In this document: positions 1 to 7,740 of the stretch, piece by piece | How the letters are laid out: the number at the start of each line of letters is the position of its first letter | Position numbering within the stretch: the stretch's first letter is position 1 | Source of the DNA: Alphaproteobacteria bacterium | GTDB taxonomy: Bacteria; Pseudomonadota; Alphaproteobacteria; JABAAW01; JAHZMA01 | Direction of reading: 5' to 3' | Length of the DNA: 32,311 nucleotides | NCBI GenBank assembly: GCA_022599575.1 | Contig: JAHZMA010000006.1 | Span: 1 to 32,311, forward strand | The notes under the pieces: model-generated | Told to the model about the DNA's origin: nothing | Seen by the model: the letters and a program-made list of their open reading frames with translations, nothing else | Databases searched by the model: none | Made by a program: the position numbers and the translations under genes

Positions 1-138
1 GGGGGGCTTTGCGAAGTCGTTTTATGATTTAAGGGGGGCGCGATAGTGGCTTCTCGATGCGCGCTTGTCAAACTTATGTCCGTAGGACAGTTTGCCAAGC
101 AGACGCCTCTTGCCACTTGCCCCCCTTAACAACCCCCC
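1..138. repeat. Nested G6/C6 palindromic element, copy 1
   Basis: GGGGGG at 1-6 can pair with CCCCCC at 133-138. Inside it, TTAAGGGGGG (29-38) pairs with CCCCCCTTAA (120-129), GTGGC (46-50) with GCCAC (112-116), and an inner arm at 64-74 with 89-99 (one mismatch). The whole segment can therefore fold into one long stepped hairpin. It may extend left of the window. No convincing ORF lies in it. A second copy with the same plan but different stem sequence follows at 187-296. The class of element is not recognised; a mobile or extragenic palindrome is the simplest reading. Confidence 0.75.
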
Positions 139-387
139 GCTGTGCTTAATACTGAAATCGTGTTTGTTGCGATACATTATTAATATGGGGGGCTTTGCGA
201 TTTGGTTTTTATAGTATCAAGGGGGGTGCGGCTTCACTTCTCGGTCGCGAGGCATAAGCCCGCTCCCTTGTGAAGACCCCCCTTGATAATCCCCCCGCTG
301 TGCTAAATACTTAAAACGCAGAAGTTTCGCTGTGCTAAATACTAAAGGCGGTGCGTGTCTTAACAACCCCCCGCCATACTTAATACT
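133..387. repeat. C6-GCTGTGCTTAATACT tail motif, four copies
   Basis: A motif of about 21 nt, C6 followed by GCTGTGCT(T/A)AATACT, occurs at 133-153, 291-311, 328-343 (C6 mostly lost) and 367-387 (GCCATACTTAATACT variant). The first two copies directly follow the hairpins at 1-138 and 187-296, and the last follows a remnant (358-372) that matches the right arm of copy 1. This looks like a modular repeat array with decayed members. Spacing is irregular (158, about 37 and about 39 nt) and the units are imperfect, so it is not a CRISPR. Confidence 0.65.
187..296. repeat. Nested G6/C6 palindromic element, copy 2
   Basis: It has the same architecture as the element at 1-138. GGGGGG (187-192) pairs with CCCCCC (291-296), TATCAAGGGGGG (215-226) with CCCCCCTTGATA (277-288), and CTTCAC (232-237) with GTGAAG (270-275). 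Both copies begin GGGGGGCTTTGCGA and share CTTCTCG near the centre. The middle stem sequence differs from copy 1, but both arms changed together, so pairing is kept. That suggests the fold matters, or that copies spread as palindromes. Confidence 0.75.
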
Positions 388-468
388 AGCGATGGTGTAA
401 GTTGCTGTTACTAAACACTAAAATTTAGCATGTCGCTAGACTATTCAACATAAAGGCGGTGTTTTGGC

Positions 469-486
469 GGCGAGGTAAACCTCGCC
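469..486. repeat. Perfect short hairpin
   Basis: GGCGAGG (469-475), loop TAAA, CCTCGCC (480-486): a perfect 7-bp GC-rich stem just left of the palindromic element at 491-550. There is no T-run after it, so a terminator role is not supported. It may be part of the same decayed repeat cluster. Confidence 0.55.
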
Positions 487-490
487 CTTT

Positions 491-550
491 GTGGATTCCG
501 TGTCTTTTACACTGTGCGCTCTTCGATTGCACAGTGGCACGGAATGACGA
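491..550. repeat. MITE-like palindrome (GGATTCC...GGAATGAC type)
   Basis: ATTCCGTG (495-502) pairs with CACGGAAT (538-545), and inside it ACTGTGC (511-517) pairs with GCACAGT (529-535). The ends read GTGGATTCC and GGAATGACGA. This resembles the GTCATTCC...GGAATCC dispersed palindromes common in intergenic DNA of Rickettsia-like and other proteobacterial genomes; that family link is from memory, not a search. The short ORFs across it on both strands are by-products of the palindrome. Confidence 0.6.
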
Positions 551-594
551 GAGAGGAGGTGTGCAAAATTTCTTACTCAACCGCAATAATTTGC

Positions 595-621
595 TTGACT
601 TTATCCTACAAAAAATACACA
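595..621 (+). promoter_or_regulatory. Weak candidate promoter for the MFS pair
   Basis: TTGACT (595-600) is a good -35 match. The best -10 nearby, TACACA (616-621), gives a short 15-nt spacer and is a poor match. It sits about 45 nt before the first MFS start. Offered only because no better promoter is visible in this gap. Confidence 0.25.
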
Positions 622-667
622 TGCTAGTGATAGTAATATTCTCCAAAAAAGATAGGATTTTTTACCC

Positions 668-1972
668 ATGATGCGTTCGTTTTTTGTTAGTTCATGGCCT
701 TTATTCATTGGCTTGTTTTTCATCATTATCGGTAATTCTATACAGGGTTCACTGATTGCTTATCGGATTGGCACACTCAACTATAGTTATGTGATTTCGG
801 GCTTTATTATTTCGGGCTATTATCTGGGAATGGCGGTATCGGTATTCACTGTGCCATATTTTTTACGCACCGTTGGGCATGTGCGGTTATTTGCCGCCTT
901 CACGGCGATTATTTCCGCCGCTTTGCTGGCATTTCCGCTGGTGGTTGACCCTACCGCTTGGATTGTTTTACGGTTTTTTATTGGTTTTTCTTATGTTGGC
1001 TTATATGTGATTACCGAAGCATGGGTGAATGCGCTTTCCACCAACGAGATGCGCGGGCAGGTGATGTCGCTCTATATGATTACGCAATTTATCGGTTTTA
1101 TTGTTGGGCAATTATTGCTGACCACTACCACGTCTGAAAGCGTGACTTTGTTTTTGCTGGCATCAATCGGGGTATCGGTTGCGGTTGTGCCGATGCTGAT
1201 GGTGCAGATTAAAATGCCACCACAACCAGAAACTGACGATATTATGCTGCCAAAAGAAATTTATAAATTATCGCCCTTTGTGCTGGTTGGCACGGTATTA
1301 GTGGGCATGTTATCGGCAATTTTTTACTCATCATTGGGGTTTGTGTTGCAAAAAATCGGTTTCACATTAGCGCAAGTTTCATACGCCACGATTCTGATGT
1401 TTGTGGCGGCAATGATTTCGCAATGGCCAGTGGCAAAATTATCGGATAATATGGATCGGCGGCTTGTGATTATTGGCTTATCATTGGTGATTATTGCTGT
1501 CTGTATTTATGGCTTTTTTATCGATACCAGCAATGTAATTTTTGTTTATATTCTTGTGTTTTTACTCTCTTTGGCGGTGATGCCACTTTATTCCATCAAT
1601 ATCGCCCATGCCAATGATGTAACCCCATCAAAAAGATTGGTGGCGATGACCAGCAGTTTGCAATTATTGGGGGCATCGGGTGCAGTGATAGGGCCGATGG
1701 TGCTAACAAATGTTATGGGCTATTCGGGTTTTAATGGATTTTTGTTGTTTTTAATTATCATTGCCTCTACATTAGGGGTTTATGCTCTATTTAGAATATT
1801 TGTGCGTTCAGTGAATGTGCATTCGCATACGGTATTCACCCCGATGACGCAATTAAGCGGTGCCAGTTCCGAAGTGATTGCCATGAGTGATGAAGATAAT
1901 CTGCAATGGGATATTAGCAAGGGCGAAACTTACCAACAAGCGCTACAAGAAGAAGAGGAGGCGCAACAGTAA
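668..1972 (+). CDS. MFS transporter, YcaD-like (first of tandem pair)
   Basis: A 434-residue inner-membrane transporter with about 12 hydrophobic segments. The region ISQWPVAKLSDNMDRR (about residues 255-272) is the cytoplasmic loop motif typical of the major facilitator superfamily and resembles the YcaD subgroup (QWPIGRLAD in E. coli). The substrate is unknown. A hydrophilic acidic tail (about residues 405-434, ending EEEEAQQ) follows the last membrane segment. The start is ATG at 668, with GATAGGA about 12 nt upstream; a second ATG follows at once. The stop is 5 nt before the next gene, a clear paralogue, so the two are probably co-transcribed and came from a duplication. The MFS call is firm; the subgroup is less so. 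Confidence 0.88.
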   Translation: MMRSFFVSSWPLFIGLFFIIIGNSIQGSLIAYRIGTLNYSYVISGFIISGYYLGMAVSVFTVPYFLRTVGHVRLFAAFTAIISAALLAFPLVVDPTAWIVLRFFIGFSYVGLYVITEAWVNALSTNEMRGQVMSLYMITQFIGFIVGQLLLTTTTSESVTLFLLASIGVSVAVVPMLMVQIKMPPQPETDDIMLPKEIYKLSPFVLVGTVLVGMLSAIFYSSLGFVLQKIGFTLAQVSYATILMFVAAMISQWPVAKLSDNMDRRLVIIGLSLVIIAVCIYGFFIDTSNVIFVYILVFLLSLAVMPLYSINIAHANDVTPSKRLVAMTSSLQLLGASGAVIGPMVLTNVMGYSGFNGFLLFLIIIASTLGVYALFRIFVRSVNVHSHTVFTPMTQLSGASSEVIAMSDEDNLQWDISKGETYQQALQEEEEAQQ

Positions 1973-1977
1973 CCATC

Positions 1978-3351
1978 ATGCAAATGCGAAAATTCTTTTT
2001 AGGGATATGGCCCTTATTTTTTGGCATGTTTTTGATGATGGCAGGCAATTCTCTGCAAGGTGCGCTGGTTGCCTATAAGGCAAGCGCGCTCACCAATAGT
2101 GATTTCCTCACCGCTTTGATTATTTCGGGCTATGCGTTGGGCATGGTGGTGGCGGTGTTTTATATCTCTTCGATGCTACAATCGGTTGGGCATGTCCGGG
2201 TGTTTGCGGCATTATCGGCGGCGGTATCGGCATCTATGTTGTTGTTTCCGCTGATTGAATATGCGGTGATATGGTTTATCTTACGCTTCATTGTCGGCTT
2301 TTGCTATGTGGGGCTGTTTATTGTGGGTGAGGCATGGATTAACGCATCGGTCAGCAGTCAGTTTCGCGGAAGGGTGATGTCGCTCTATATGATGACGCAA
2401 TTTAGTGGCATCTGGTTTGGGCAATTATCGCTGAGTTTCAGCAGTGAAGAAAATAGTTCTTTATTGTTCTATATCTCATCATTGGCGATTTCTATTGCCG
2501 CGATTCCCTTGCTGATAAGTAACATAGAAGCACCACTGAAACCTGAAAGCAAAGAGAGGATGAAATTTAAACAATTATTTCACTATTCGCCCTTTGCCAC
2601 AGTCAGCACGGTTTTTGTATCGATGCAACAATTCACTTTATTGGTTGCATTGGGGTTTTTCGCGCAAAAAGCGGGGTTAAGTTTGCATCAGCTTTCTATT
2701 ATGGGCATGGCAGTGATTTTTGCAGGCACAATGGCACAATGGCCAGTGGCGCGAATTTCTGATAGGGTTGATAGGCGCAATGTGATTATTTTTTGCTGTA
2801 GCATGACGGTGGGATTTGCTTTTGTTGGTATGGAAATATTAAAGTTCGGCACTGTAACACAGCTTTATATCTTGATGTGTGCGATGGCGGTGGTGATATT
2901 GCCAGTCTATGCGGTGAATTTATCACATGCTAACGATCTTGTGCCACCCGACCAAGCGGTGAGTGCGGGCAGTACGATTCAGCTACTCAATGCCATTGGG
3001 CTTGGCATGGGGCCGTTGGTGTTATCAATCTATATGAATAGGTTAGGCGCGGAAGGCTATTTTATTTATATTATGAGTGTGGCGAGCGTGATTGTGTTGT
3101 ATGCGCTGTACCGTAAAGGCATGCGCCGTGTGATTGCGCGCCATCATCGCGCTGTAATAGCGCCATTCTTGCAGTTTCGTTCAACCATGCGCGATTGGAT
3201 AGAGGATGAAGATCCAGATGAAGCAGACGCATATATAGATGAAAACGCTTCTGATATAGAAAATCCGCCAAAGGAAAAATCGTTACAAAAACTACCAAAA
3301 AAACAGCGTAAAAAGTTACGAGCGCGTAAGAAAAAAAATCGCAAAGCATGA
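1978..3351 (+). CDS. MFS transporter, YcaD-like (second of tandem pair)
   Basis: A 457-residue paralogue of the preceding gene. Shared landmarks include the N-terminal WPLFFGMFLMMAGNSLQG (WPLFIGLFFIIIGNSIQG in the first copy), a GEAWINA segment and QWPVARISDRVDRR. About 12 membrane segments are expected; the substrate is unknown. The C-terminal tail is unusual: an acidic stretch (about residues 400-428, rich in D and E) is followed by a strongly basic stretch (about 430-457, rich in K and R) that the first copy lacks. GAGGAG inside the end of the upstream gene is about 17 nt from ATG 1978; the in-frame ATG at 1984 is an alternative start. Confidence 0.88.
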   Translation: MQMRKFFLGIWPLFFGMFLMMAGNSLQGALVAYKASALTNSDFLTALIISGYALGMVVAVFYISSMLQSVGHVRVFAALSAAVSASMLLFPLIEYAVIWFILRFIVGFCYVGLFIVGEAWINASVSSQFRGRVMSLYMMTQFSGIWFGQLSLSFSSEENSSLLFYISSLAISIAAIPLLISNIEAPLKPESKERMKFKQLFHYSPFATVSTVFVSMQQFTLLVALGFFAQKAGLSLHQLSIMGMAVIFAGTMAQWPVARISDRVDRRNVIIFCCSMTVGFAFVGMEILKFGTVTQLYILMCAMAVVILPVYAVNLSHANDLVPPDQAVSAGSTIQLLNAIGLGMGPLVLSIYMNRLGAEGYFIYIMSVASVIVLYALYRKGMRRVIARHHRAVIAPFLQFRSTMRDWIEDEDPDEADAYIDENASDIENPPKEKSLQKLPKKQRKKLRARKKKNRKA

Positions 3352-3412
3352 TTTATTTTACTGATAAAATCTGCTATGTTGCTGTTCTTAAAAACAGAGA
3401 AAAGGGTAACAG

Positions 3413-4039
3413 ATGAATATTGAAACCATTCGAACACGTAAAATCGCCATCTTATATTGGCTGGTATTGCTTTATGATTGGGTGTTGGCAAAAGCGGGGC
3501 ATCGCTATGCTGTGCCATTTGTGATGCTACTTGCTTTTTGCGAAAGTATTTTCTTCCCGATTCCCCCCGATGTGATGCTGTTACCGATGATGTTAGCGCG
3601 TCCGAAATATAGTTTTGTGATTGCGCTGGGCGCTACCATTGCATCGGTGCTAGGCGGTGCGCTTGGCTATTGGCTAGGCTTTGCGCTTTATGATAGTGTG
3701 GCAGTGCCGCTGTTAAGTTTTTATGGCTATGAACAAGCCTATCAATTATTCAGCAATTTATTTGCACAATATGGTAATTTTATCGTGTTTGCAGGTGGGT
3801 TTAGCCCGATACCTTATAAGGTGATTGTATTAAGTGCAGGCTTTGCCCAGATGGATTTTATCATTTTCATGGTGATTTCTGTGTTGGCGCGGGGCGGACG
3901 GTTTTTCTTACTGGCAGTGATATTATGGTTTTTCGGGGCGAAAATCCAAGCGCTGATTGAAAAATATTTTGGCGTGCTAACGGTGTTATTTTGTATCTTG
4001 TTAGTGGGTGGATTTTTCGTGATTAAACTGCTACATTAA
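3413..4039 (+). CDS. YqaA/DedA-family (SNARE-associated, VTT) membrane protein
   Basis: A 208-residue integral membrane protein. The ESIFFPIPPDVMLLPMM segment (about residues 43-59) and the later GGFSPIPYKVIVLSAG segment (about 127-142) are the paired re-entrant motifs of the DedA/VTT superfamily, closest to the YqaA branch. DedA proteins act in envelope lipid carrier or phospholipid translocation and membrane-potential homeostasis; the exact role of this one is not shown. AAAGGG lies a few nt before ATG 3413. dsbB and coq7 follow immediately, an arrangement I recall from other alphaproteobacteria. Confidence 0.85.
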   Translation: MNIETIRTRKIAILYWLVLLYDWVLAKAGHRYAVPFVMLLAFCESIFFPIPPDVMLLPMMLARPKYSFVIALGATIASVLGGALGYWLGFALYDSVAVPLLSFYGYEQAYQLFSNLFAQYGNFIVFAGGFSPIPYKVIVLSAGFAQMDFIIFMVISVLARGGRFFLLAVILWFFGAKIQALIEKYFGVLTVLFCILLVGGFFVIKLLH

Positions 4040-4043
4040 AATA

Positions 4044-4529
4044 ATGTTTATCAGCAATCAATATCGGTCATGGCTGTTTTTTGTTTTAGGCACATTTGTA
4101 CTTTCAGCAGTGTTTATTATGCAATATGGTTTTGATGTTGAACCCTGCCCGCTTTGTTTGTGGCAACGCGTGCCATGGGAGGTGGCAATTTTTGTTGCCT
4201 TATGCGATAGGCTGTTATGGCGCAAGTTACAGATTATTTGGTTGGTTTATGGGCTGATTTTCATAGCTTCTGCTGGTTTATCATTGCATCATATTGGGGT
4301 GGAGCGGCATTTTTGGGAATCTTTCTTGGCAGATTGCAAAGCTGGCTTACAGTTTGATAGTCCAGAAAAATTATTGCAAAGCCTGCAAGGGGTGGTGCAA
4401 AACACGCCATGTGATGAACGCGTGATTTTTATGTTTAATTTTTCTTACGCTGATTGGAATTTTGTGCTATCATCAGGGCTAGCGATTCTATCATTTTTGC
4501 CCTTTATGATGGCAACGCGTAAGAGATAA
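4044..4529 (+). CDS. dsbB: Disulfide bond formation protein DsbB family
   Basis: A 161-residue four-helix inner-membrane protein. Family role: it reoxidises periplasmic DsbA and passes electrons to quinone. The first redox pair is C35-P-L-C38 in PCPLCLWQR; the second periplasmic pair is C98 and C123 (DCKAG and TPCDE). Length fits the family. The start is 4 nt after the yqaA-like stop, so translation is likely coupled. The neighbour coq7 makes the quinone that accepts its electrons, a sensible functional link (inference). No dsbA is in the window. Confidence 0.9.
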   Translation: MFISNQYRSWLFFVLGTFVLSAVFIMQYGFDVEPCPLCLWQRVPWEVAIFVALCDRLLWRKLQIIWLVYGLIFIASAGLSLHHIGVERHFWESFLADCKAGLQFDSPEKLLQSLQGVVQNTPCDERVIFMFNFSYADWNFVLSSGLAILSFLPFMMATRKR

Positions 4530-4559
4530 CCGCGCAAGAGATAATGAGGATTTTATGTG

Positions 4560-5177
4560 ATGGCTGATTATCAATCGCCTTTTGCGAAAAGCGATAAATT
4601 ACCCGATTATTTGCCGGGCGATTTATCACCCGAACAAGAAATGGCGCGGATGTTTCGTGTTGACCAAGCGGGTGAATATGGCGCAAAACGGATTTATCAG
4701 GGGCAGATGGATATGCTGGAGAAAAGCGAGCATTACGACCTTATCGCCCATATGGCAGAACAAGAACAGGTGCATTTAGATTATTTTAATAATGCGATTG
4801 TAAGCCATCAGACACGGCCATCATTATTGGCGCCATTATGGCATGTGGCAGGTTACGGTTTGGGTGCAGTGCCTAGTCTGGCTGGTGTACCAAGCGCAAT
4901 GGCGGTAACGGTGGCGGTGGAAGAGGTGATTGATGCCCATTATGAAGAACAGGCGCAAAAATTGGAACAATGGGGCGCGAACAAGGCGAATGCTGGACAA
5001 TCTGATGATGAGAAACATGAAATATTACGGGCGATTCGACAATTTCAAGCCGAAGAAGAAGAACATCGCGATATTGGATTAGAGAATGAAGCAAAAAAAG
5101 CACCTGCTTATTCTTTGCTTTATTGGGTGGTAAGCACCCTATCAAAAAGGGCAATTTATATCGCAGAAAGGGTGTAA
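4560..5177 (+). CDS. coq7: Demethoxyubiquinol hydroxylase Coq7
   Basis: A carboxylate-bridged di-iron monooxygenase for the late hydroxylation in ubiquinone synthesis. The ligand set is visible: E in VDQAGEYGA, ExxH in EQEQVH, E in VEEVIDAHYEE, and ExxH in EEEEH. About 205 residues, a normal length for bacterial Coq7, which replaces UbiF in many alphaproteobacteria. ATG 4560 has GAGGA at 4546-4550 (9-nt spacing). GTG 4557 in the same frame would also work. The stop is 1 nt before the TPR gene. Confidence 0.93.
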   Translation: MADYQSPFAKSDKLPDYLPGDLSPEQEMARMFRVDQAGEYGAKRIYQGQMDMLEKSEHYDLIAHMAEQEQVHLDYFNNAIVSHQTRPSLLAPLWHVAGYGLGAVPSLAGVPSAMAVTVAVEEVIDAHYEEQAQKLEQWGANKANAGQSDDEKHEILRAIRQFQAEEEEHRDIGLENEAKKAPAYSLLYWVVSTLSKRAIYIAERV

Positions 5178-5178
5178 A

Positions 5179-5664
5179 ATGAAACAGATGATGAAAATAA
5201 TAATAGCGGTTTTGACCATGTCGCTGGCGGGCAGTATCGCATTGGCAGCGGGCAGCAGCGGTGATAGCAATTCTAACTCAAATAATAGCAGCTATTCGGG
5301 TAGCGATAATAAAGATATTGCGGCCAAGCAATATAATCATGCGGTAAAAATGATAGAAGCTGAAGATTATAGAAAAGCCTCAAAAGCATTAAAAAAAGCG
5401 GTGCGTTACGAAAAAAATAACGCTGATTATTGGAATCTATTGGGTTTTTCATTACGCAAACAGCAAAACTATAAAGCTGCCAAAAGGGCTTATGATAAGG
5501 CCTTAAAAATTGATACCAATCATTTGGGCGCAAATGAATATCTGGGCGAGCTTTATATTCAAACAGGCGAGAGTGATAAAGCACAAGCACAGCTAGCAAA
5601 ATTACAAAGCCTATGTCCGAATGGCTGTAAAGAATTAACAATGCTTGAAAATTCGCTTAAATAA
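5179..5664 (+). CDS. Secreted TPR-repeat protein
   Basis: 161 residues. It has an N-terminal signal peptide (about residues 1-24, hydrophobic core then IALAAG), a low-complexity Ser/Asn linker (about 25-44), and about three tetratricopeptide repeats (about 49-149; NADYWNLLGFSLRKQQNYKA is a clear one). Two cysteines at 146 and 150 (CPNGCKEL) near the C-terminus could form a disulfide, which suits the upstream dsbB. It is probably periplasmic with a protein-binding role; no specific partner can be named. ATG 5179 is 1 nt after the coq7 stop, so it is translationally coupled. Confidence 0.85.
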   Translation: MKQMMKIIIAVLTMSLAGSIALAAGSSGDSNSNSNNSSYSGSDNKDIAAKQYNHAVKMIEAEDYRKASKALKKAVRYEKNNADYWNLLGFSLRKQQNYKAAKRAYDKALKIDTNHLGANEYLGELYIQTGESDKAQAQLAKLQSLCPNGCKELTMLENSLK

Positions 5665-5685
5665 AACGGCATTTTATGCTATAAT
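5657..5685 (+). promoter_or_regulatory. Candidate sigma70 promoter of accA
   Basis: TTAAAT (5657-5662), a 17-nt spacer, then TATAAT (5680-5685), a perfect -10 preceded by TG one base upstream (extended -10). Transcription would start near 5692, about 30 nt before the accA ATG. It overlaps the last codons of the TPR gene. This is the best-looking promoter in the window. Confidence 0.65.
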
Positions 5686-5722
5686 ACGCGTCATTATTCA
5701 TACTTAAATAAGGGCAAGGAAA

Positions 5723-6676
5723 ATGCACAGCTTTTTAGATTTTGAAGAACCGATTGCACAGCTTGAAGGCAAGGTTGAAGAATTGCGCCGTATGTCGGAT
5801 ACGGGCGATTTGAATATTGTTGAAGAAATCGGCAAATTTCAGCAAAAAATAGATAAATTATTGGTGCAGACCTACAGCAAATTAAGCCCGATGCAAAAAG
5901 TGCAGGTGGCGCGTCACCCTGACCGTCCGCATTATCTGGATTTTGTGAATTCGATGGTGGAAGATTATATCCCGCTTGCTGGCGACCGCGCTTTTGCTGA
6001 TGATAAGGCTATTTTAGGTGGCATTGGCAGGTTTCGTGGCATGGCTTGCATGTTTATTGGGCATGAAAAAGGGCGCACCACGCAATCAAGGGTGCATCAT
6101 AATTTTGGCATGGGGCGTCCCGAAGGCTATCGCAAAGCCATTCGGCTGATGCGTTTGGCAGATAAGTTTCAAATTCCAGTGGTAACATTGGTGGATACAG
6201 CAGGCGCTTATCCGGGTATGGGCGCGGAACAACGCGGCCAAGCCGAAGCGATTGCCCGTTCTATGCAGACCTGTTTGCAGATAAATGTGCCGATTATTTC
6301 GGTGATTTTGGGCGAAGGCGGTTCGGGCGGTGCGGTGGCATTAGCGACTTCTGACCGCGTTTATATGTTTAGCTATTCTGTTTATTCTGTTATCTCACCC
6401 GAAGGCTGTGCATCAATTTTATGGCGCGATTCCGCTGAGGCAAAGCAGGCGGCAGAAGCCTTGAAATTAACAGCTGATGATTTGTTAAGGTTAGGCGTGA
6501 TTGATGCGATTATAGCCGAACCAACGGGCGGCGCGCATCGCGAGCCAGAAATAGCACTCAAAGCTGTTGCCGATAGAATTGAATCAGCCTTGCAAGAATT
6601 GAAGCAAGATGATTGGCAGAATCTCAAAATCAAACGGCGCGAGAAATATCTGGCTGGTCCACAAATGGTGGAATAA
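5723..6676 (+). CDS. accA: Acetyl-CoA carboxylase carboxyltransferase subunit alpha
   Basis: 317 residues, close to the 319 of E. coli. With AccD (not in this window) it transfers the carboxyl group from carboxybiotin to acetyl-CoA, giving malonyl-CoA for fatty acid synthesis. The crotonase-fold core is well conserved: GRPEGYRKAIRLM, TAGAYPGMGAEQRGQAEA (about residues 158-175), GEGGSGGA (about 196-203) and SPEGCASILWR. An N-terminal helical segment precedes it. AAGGA lies just upstream of ATG 5723. The stop TAA is followed directly by the TTG start of the GNAT gene. Confidence 0.97.
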   Translation: MHSFLDFEEPIAQLEGKVEELRRMSDTGDLNIVEEIGKFQQKIDKLLVQTYSKLSPMQKVQVARHPDRPHYLDFVNSMVEDYIPLAGDRAFADDKAILGGIGRFRGMACMFIGHEKGRTTQSRVHHNFGMGRPEGYRKAIRLMRLADKFQIPVVTLVDTAGAYPGMGAEQRGQAEAIARSMQTCLQINVPIISVILGEGGSGGAVALATSDRVYMFSYSVYSVISPEGCASILWRDSAEAKQAAEALKLTADDLLRLGVIDAIIAEPTGGAHREPEIALKAVADRIESALQELKQDDWQNLKIKRREKYLAGPQMVE

Positions 6677-7264
6677 TTGACATATTACCAACCGAAGCAA
6701 ACAAAGCTGAAGCAGGTAAACCTGACGCAGGCAAATTTGCGTCAAGAAACACCTTATCCGCATCCGCAATCTGAAACATTACTCAACAGTGCGTTTAAGG
6801 GCAATCGCTTGGAACGCGATGTCTATCTGTTGCGGCATTGTCCGCCAGAATATCGCCTATGTTGGGTGATTGAAAATAACCAAGAAATCATTGCGATGAT
6901 TCGCTATTGGGAAGTGAAGATTGATACGCCTCTTTGTGCGGGACAAAATTATAGATGGCTGCTATTAGGACCATTGGCTGTTGCGCCACAACATACACAT
7001 CAAGGTTATGGCAAGCAACTGATTCAGCATACATTAACATTGGCCAAAACATTACCAAAAACATTACCAAAAACATTATTAGGGGAAACTGCTTTTGATG
7101 CGGTTTTTGTTTCGGGGGAATTAAGTTATTATAAAAAATTGGGCTTTACGCCAGTGTCGATTAAAAGCCCACGCAATAGCGCGTCAAATCACTGGCAAAT
7201 CTATCCGCTTAAAGATAATCTACCCGCTATGCCAGAATCATTCTCGTTGGTTGCCACTGATTAA
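6677..7264 (+). CDS. GNAT N-acetyltransferase, YhbS-like
   Basis: 195 residues. The acetyl-CoA binding motif A is visible as LGPLAVAPQHTHQGYGKQLI (about residues 96-115), and the C-terminal FVSGELSYYKKLGFTPV segment matches the YhbS-type branch. The substrate is unknown. The start is inferred as TTG 6677, right after the accA stop; there is no ATG near the N-terminus, so a later non-ATG start is possible. A 12-nt direct repeat (7046-7078) encodes KTLPKTLPKTL inside the fold. The last 4 nt overlap the end of the convergent DUF2141 gene. Confidence 0.8.
   Translation: MTYYQPKQTKLKQVNLTQANLRQETPYPHPQSETLLNSAFKGNRLERDVYLLRHCPPEYRLCWVIENNQEIIAMIRYWEVKIDTPLCAGQNYRWLLLGPLAVAPQHTHQGYGKQLIQHTLTLAKTLPKTLPKTLLGETAFDAVFVSGELSYYKKLGFTPVSIKSPRNSASNHWQIYPLKDNLPAMPESFSLVATD
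7046..7078 (+). repeat. In-frame 12-nt tandem repeat in GNAT gene
   Basis: AAAACATTACCA occurs at 7046-7057 and 7058-7069, with a third partial copy at 7070-7078. It encodes K-T-L-P units. Copy-number change would alter length by four residues without a frameshift. Confidence 0.8.
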
Positions 7265-7740
7265 TAACGCATCAGCACCGACACATCATTGGCTTGATTG
7301 GGGATAATGGTGAATTTGAATTTATTAAAATTCGGTTTTGATAAGATTCTACCCTCCCACACACTAAAGCCATAACCTTCTTTAGGGAAAATAAGCCCGC
7401 GTTTCATTTTGCCATCACCATCTTGGTCGTGAAACATCACAATTGTCCATTCGCCAGCAGGTGCGTCGCGTAAGGTGAAGGTTTTACTGGTTTGGTTGGC
7501 AATTTTCATCATGGTTAAATCGCATGGGGCTTGTAAAAATTGGTCTTCATTGCATAAATAAAGAACCATATATTGCCCATCAGGCATAATTTCATTGATA
7601 TTAACCCTTAACGTGCCAGTAGGGATATTTGTCGGGTTGGCATGAGCAGAAACACTAAAATAAGGAATGGTAAGCAAGAGCAACAAAAAATAATATATTT
7701 TGCACTTGATTTTATGAACAGTAATTCTTACTTTAAGCAT
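7261..7740 (-). CDS. Secreted DUF2141 family protein
   Basis: About 159 residues with an N-terminal signal peptide (basic start, YYFLLLLLTIPYF core, cleavage near SAHA-NP). The mature part has the DUF2141 signature: GTLRVNINEI near the start, DAPAGEWTIVMFHDQDGDGK in the middle, then PKEGYGFS and a beta-rich end. The DxDGDGK stretch looks like a calcium-type loop. The function of the family is unknown; the protein is probably periplasmic or extracellular. The start at 7740 has ATAAGG about 9 nt upstream; an ATG at 7749 is possible. The start codon is back-to-back with the ATG of the divergent lipoprotein gene. Confidence 0.82.
   Translation of the reverse strand: MLKVRITVHKIKCKIYYFLLLLLTIPYFSVSAHANPTNIPTGTLRVNINEIMPDGQYMVLYLCNEDQFLQAPCDLTMMKIANQTSKTFTLRDAPAGEWTIVMFHDQDGDGKMKRGLIFPKEGYGFSVWEGRILSKPNFNKFKFTIIPNQANDVSVLMRY

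Noticed and set aside
1-311. Palindromes as integron attC sites
   Set aside because: No integrase and no core-site pattern of the integron type; arms are dominated by G6/C6 runs.
133-387. Repeated motif as a possible CRISPR array
   Set aside because: Units are imperfect, spacing is very uneven, spacers contain hairpins, and no cas genes are present.
425-671. Short ORFs on both strands in the left intergenic block
   Set aside because: They run through palindromes, have no ribosome sites or recognisable domains, and mirror each other because of the inverted repeats.
3071-3518. Minus-strand ORFs across the end of the second MFS gene
   Set aside because: They are antisense to a clear transporter tail and to the yqaA-like start, and show no domain features.
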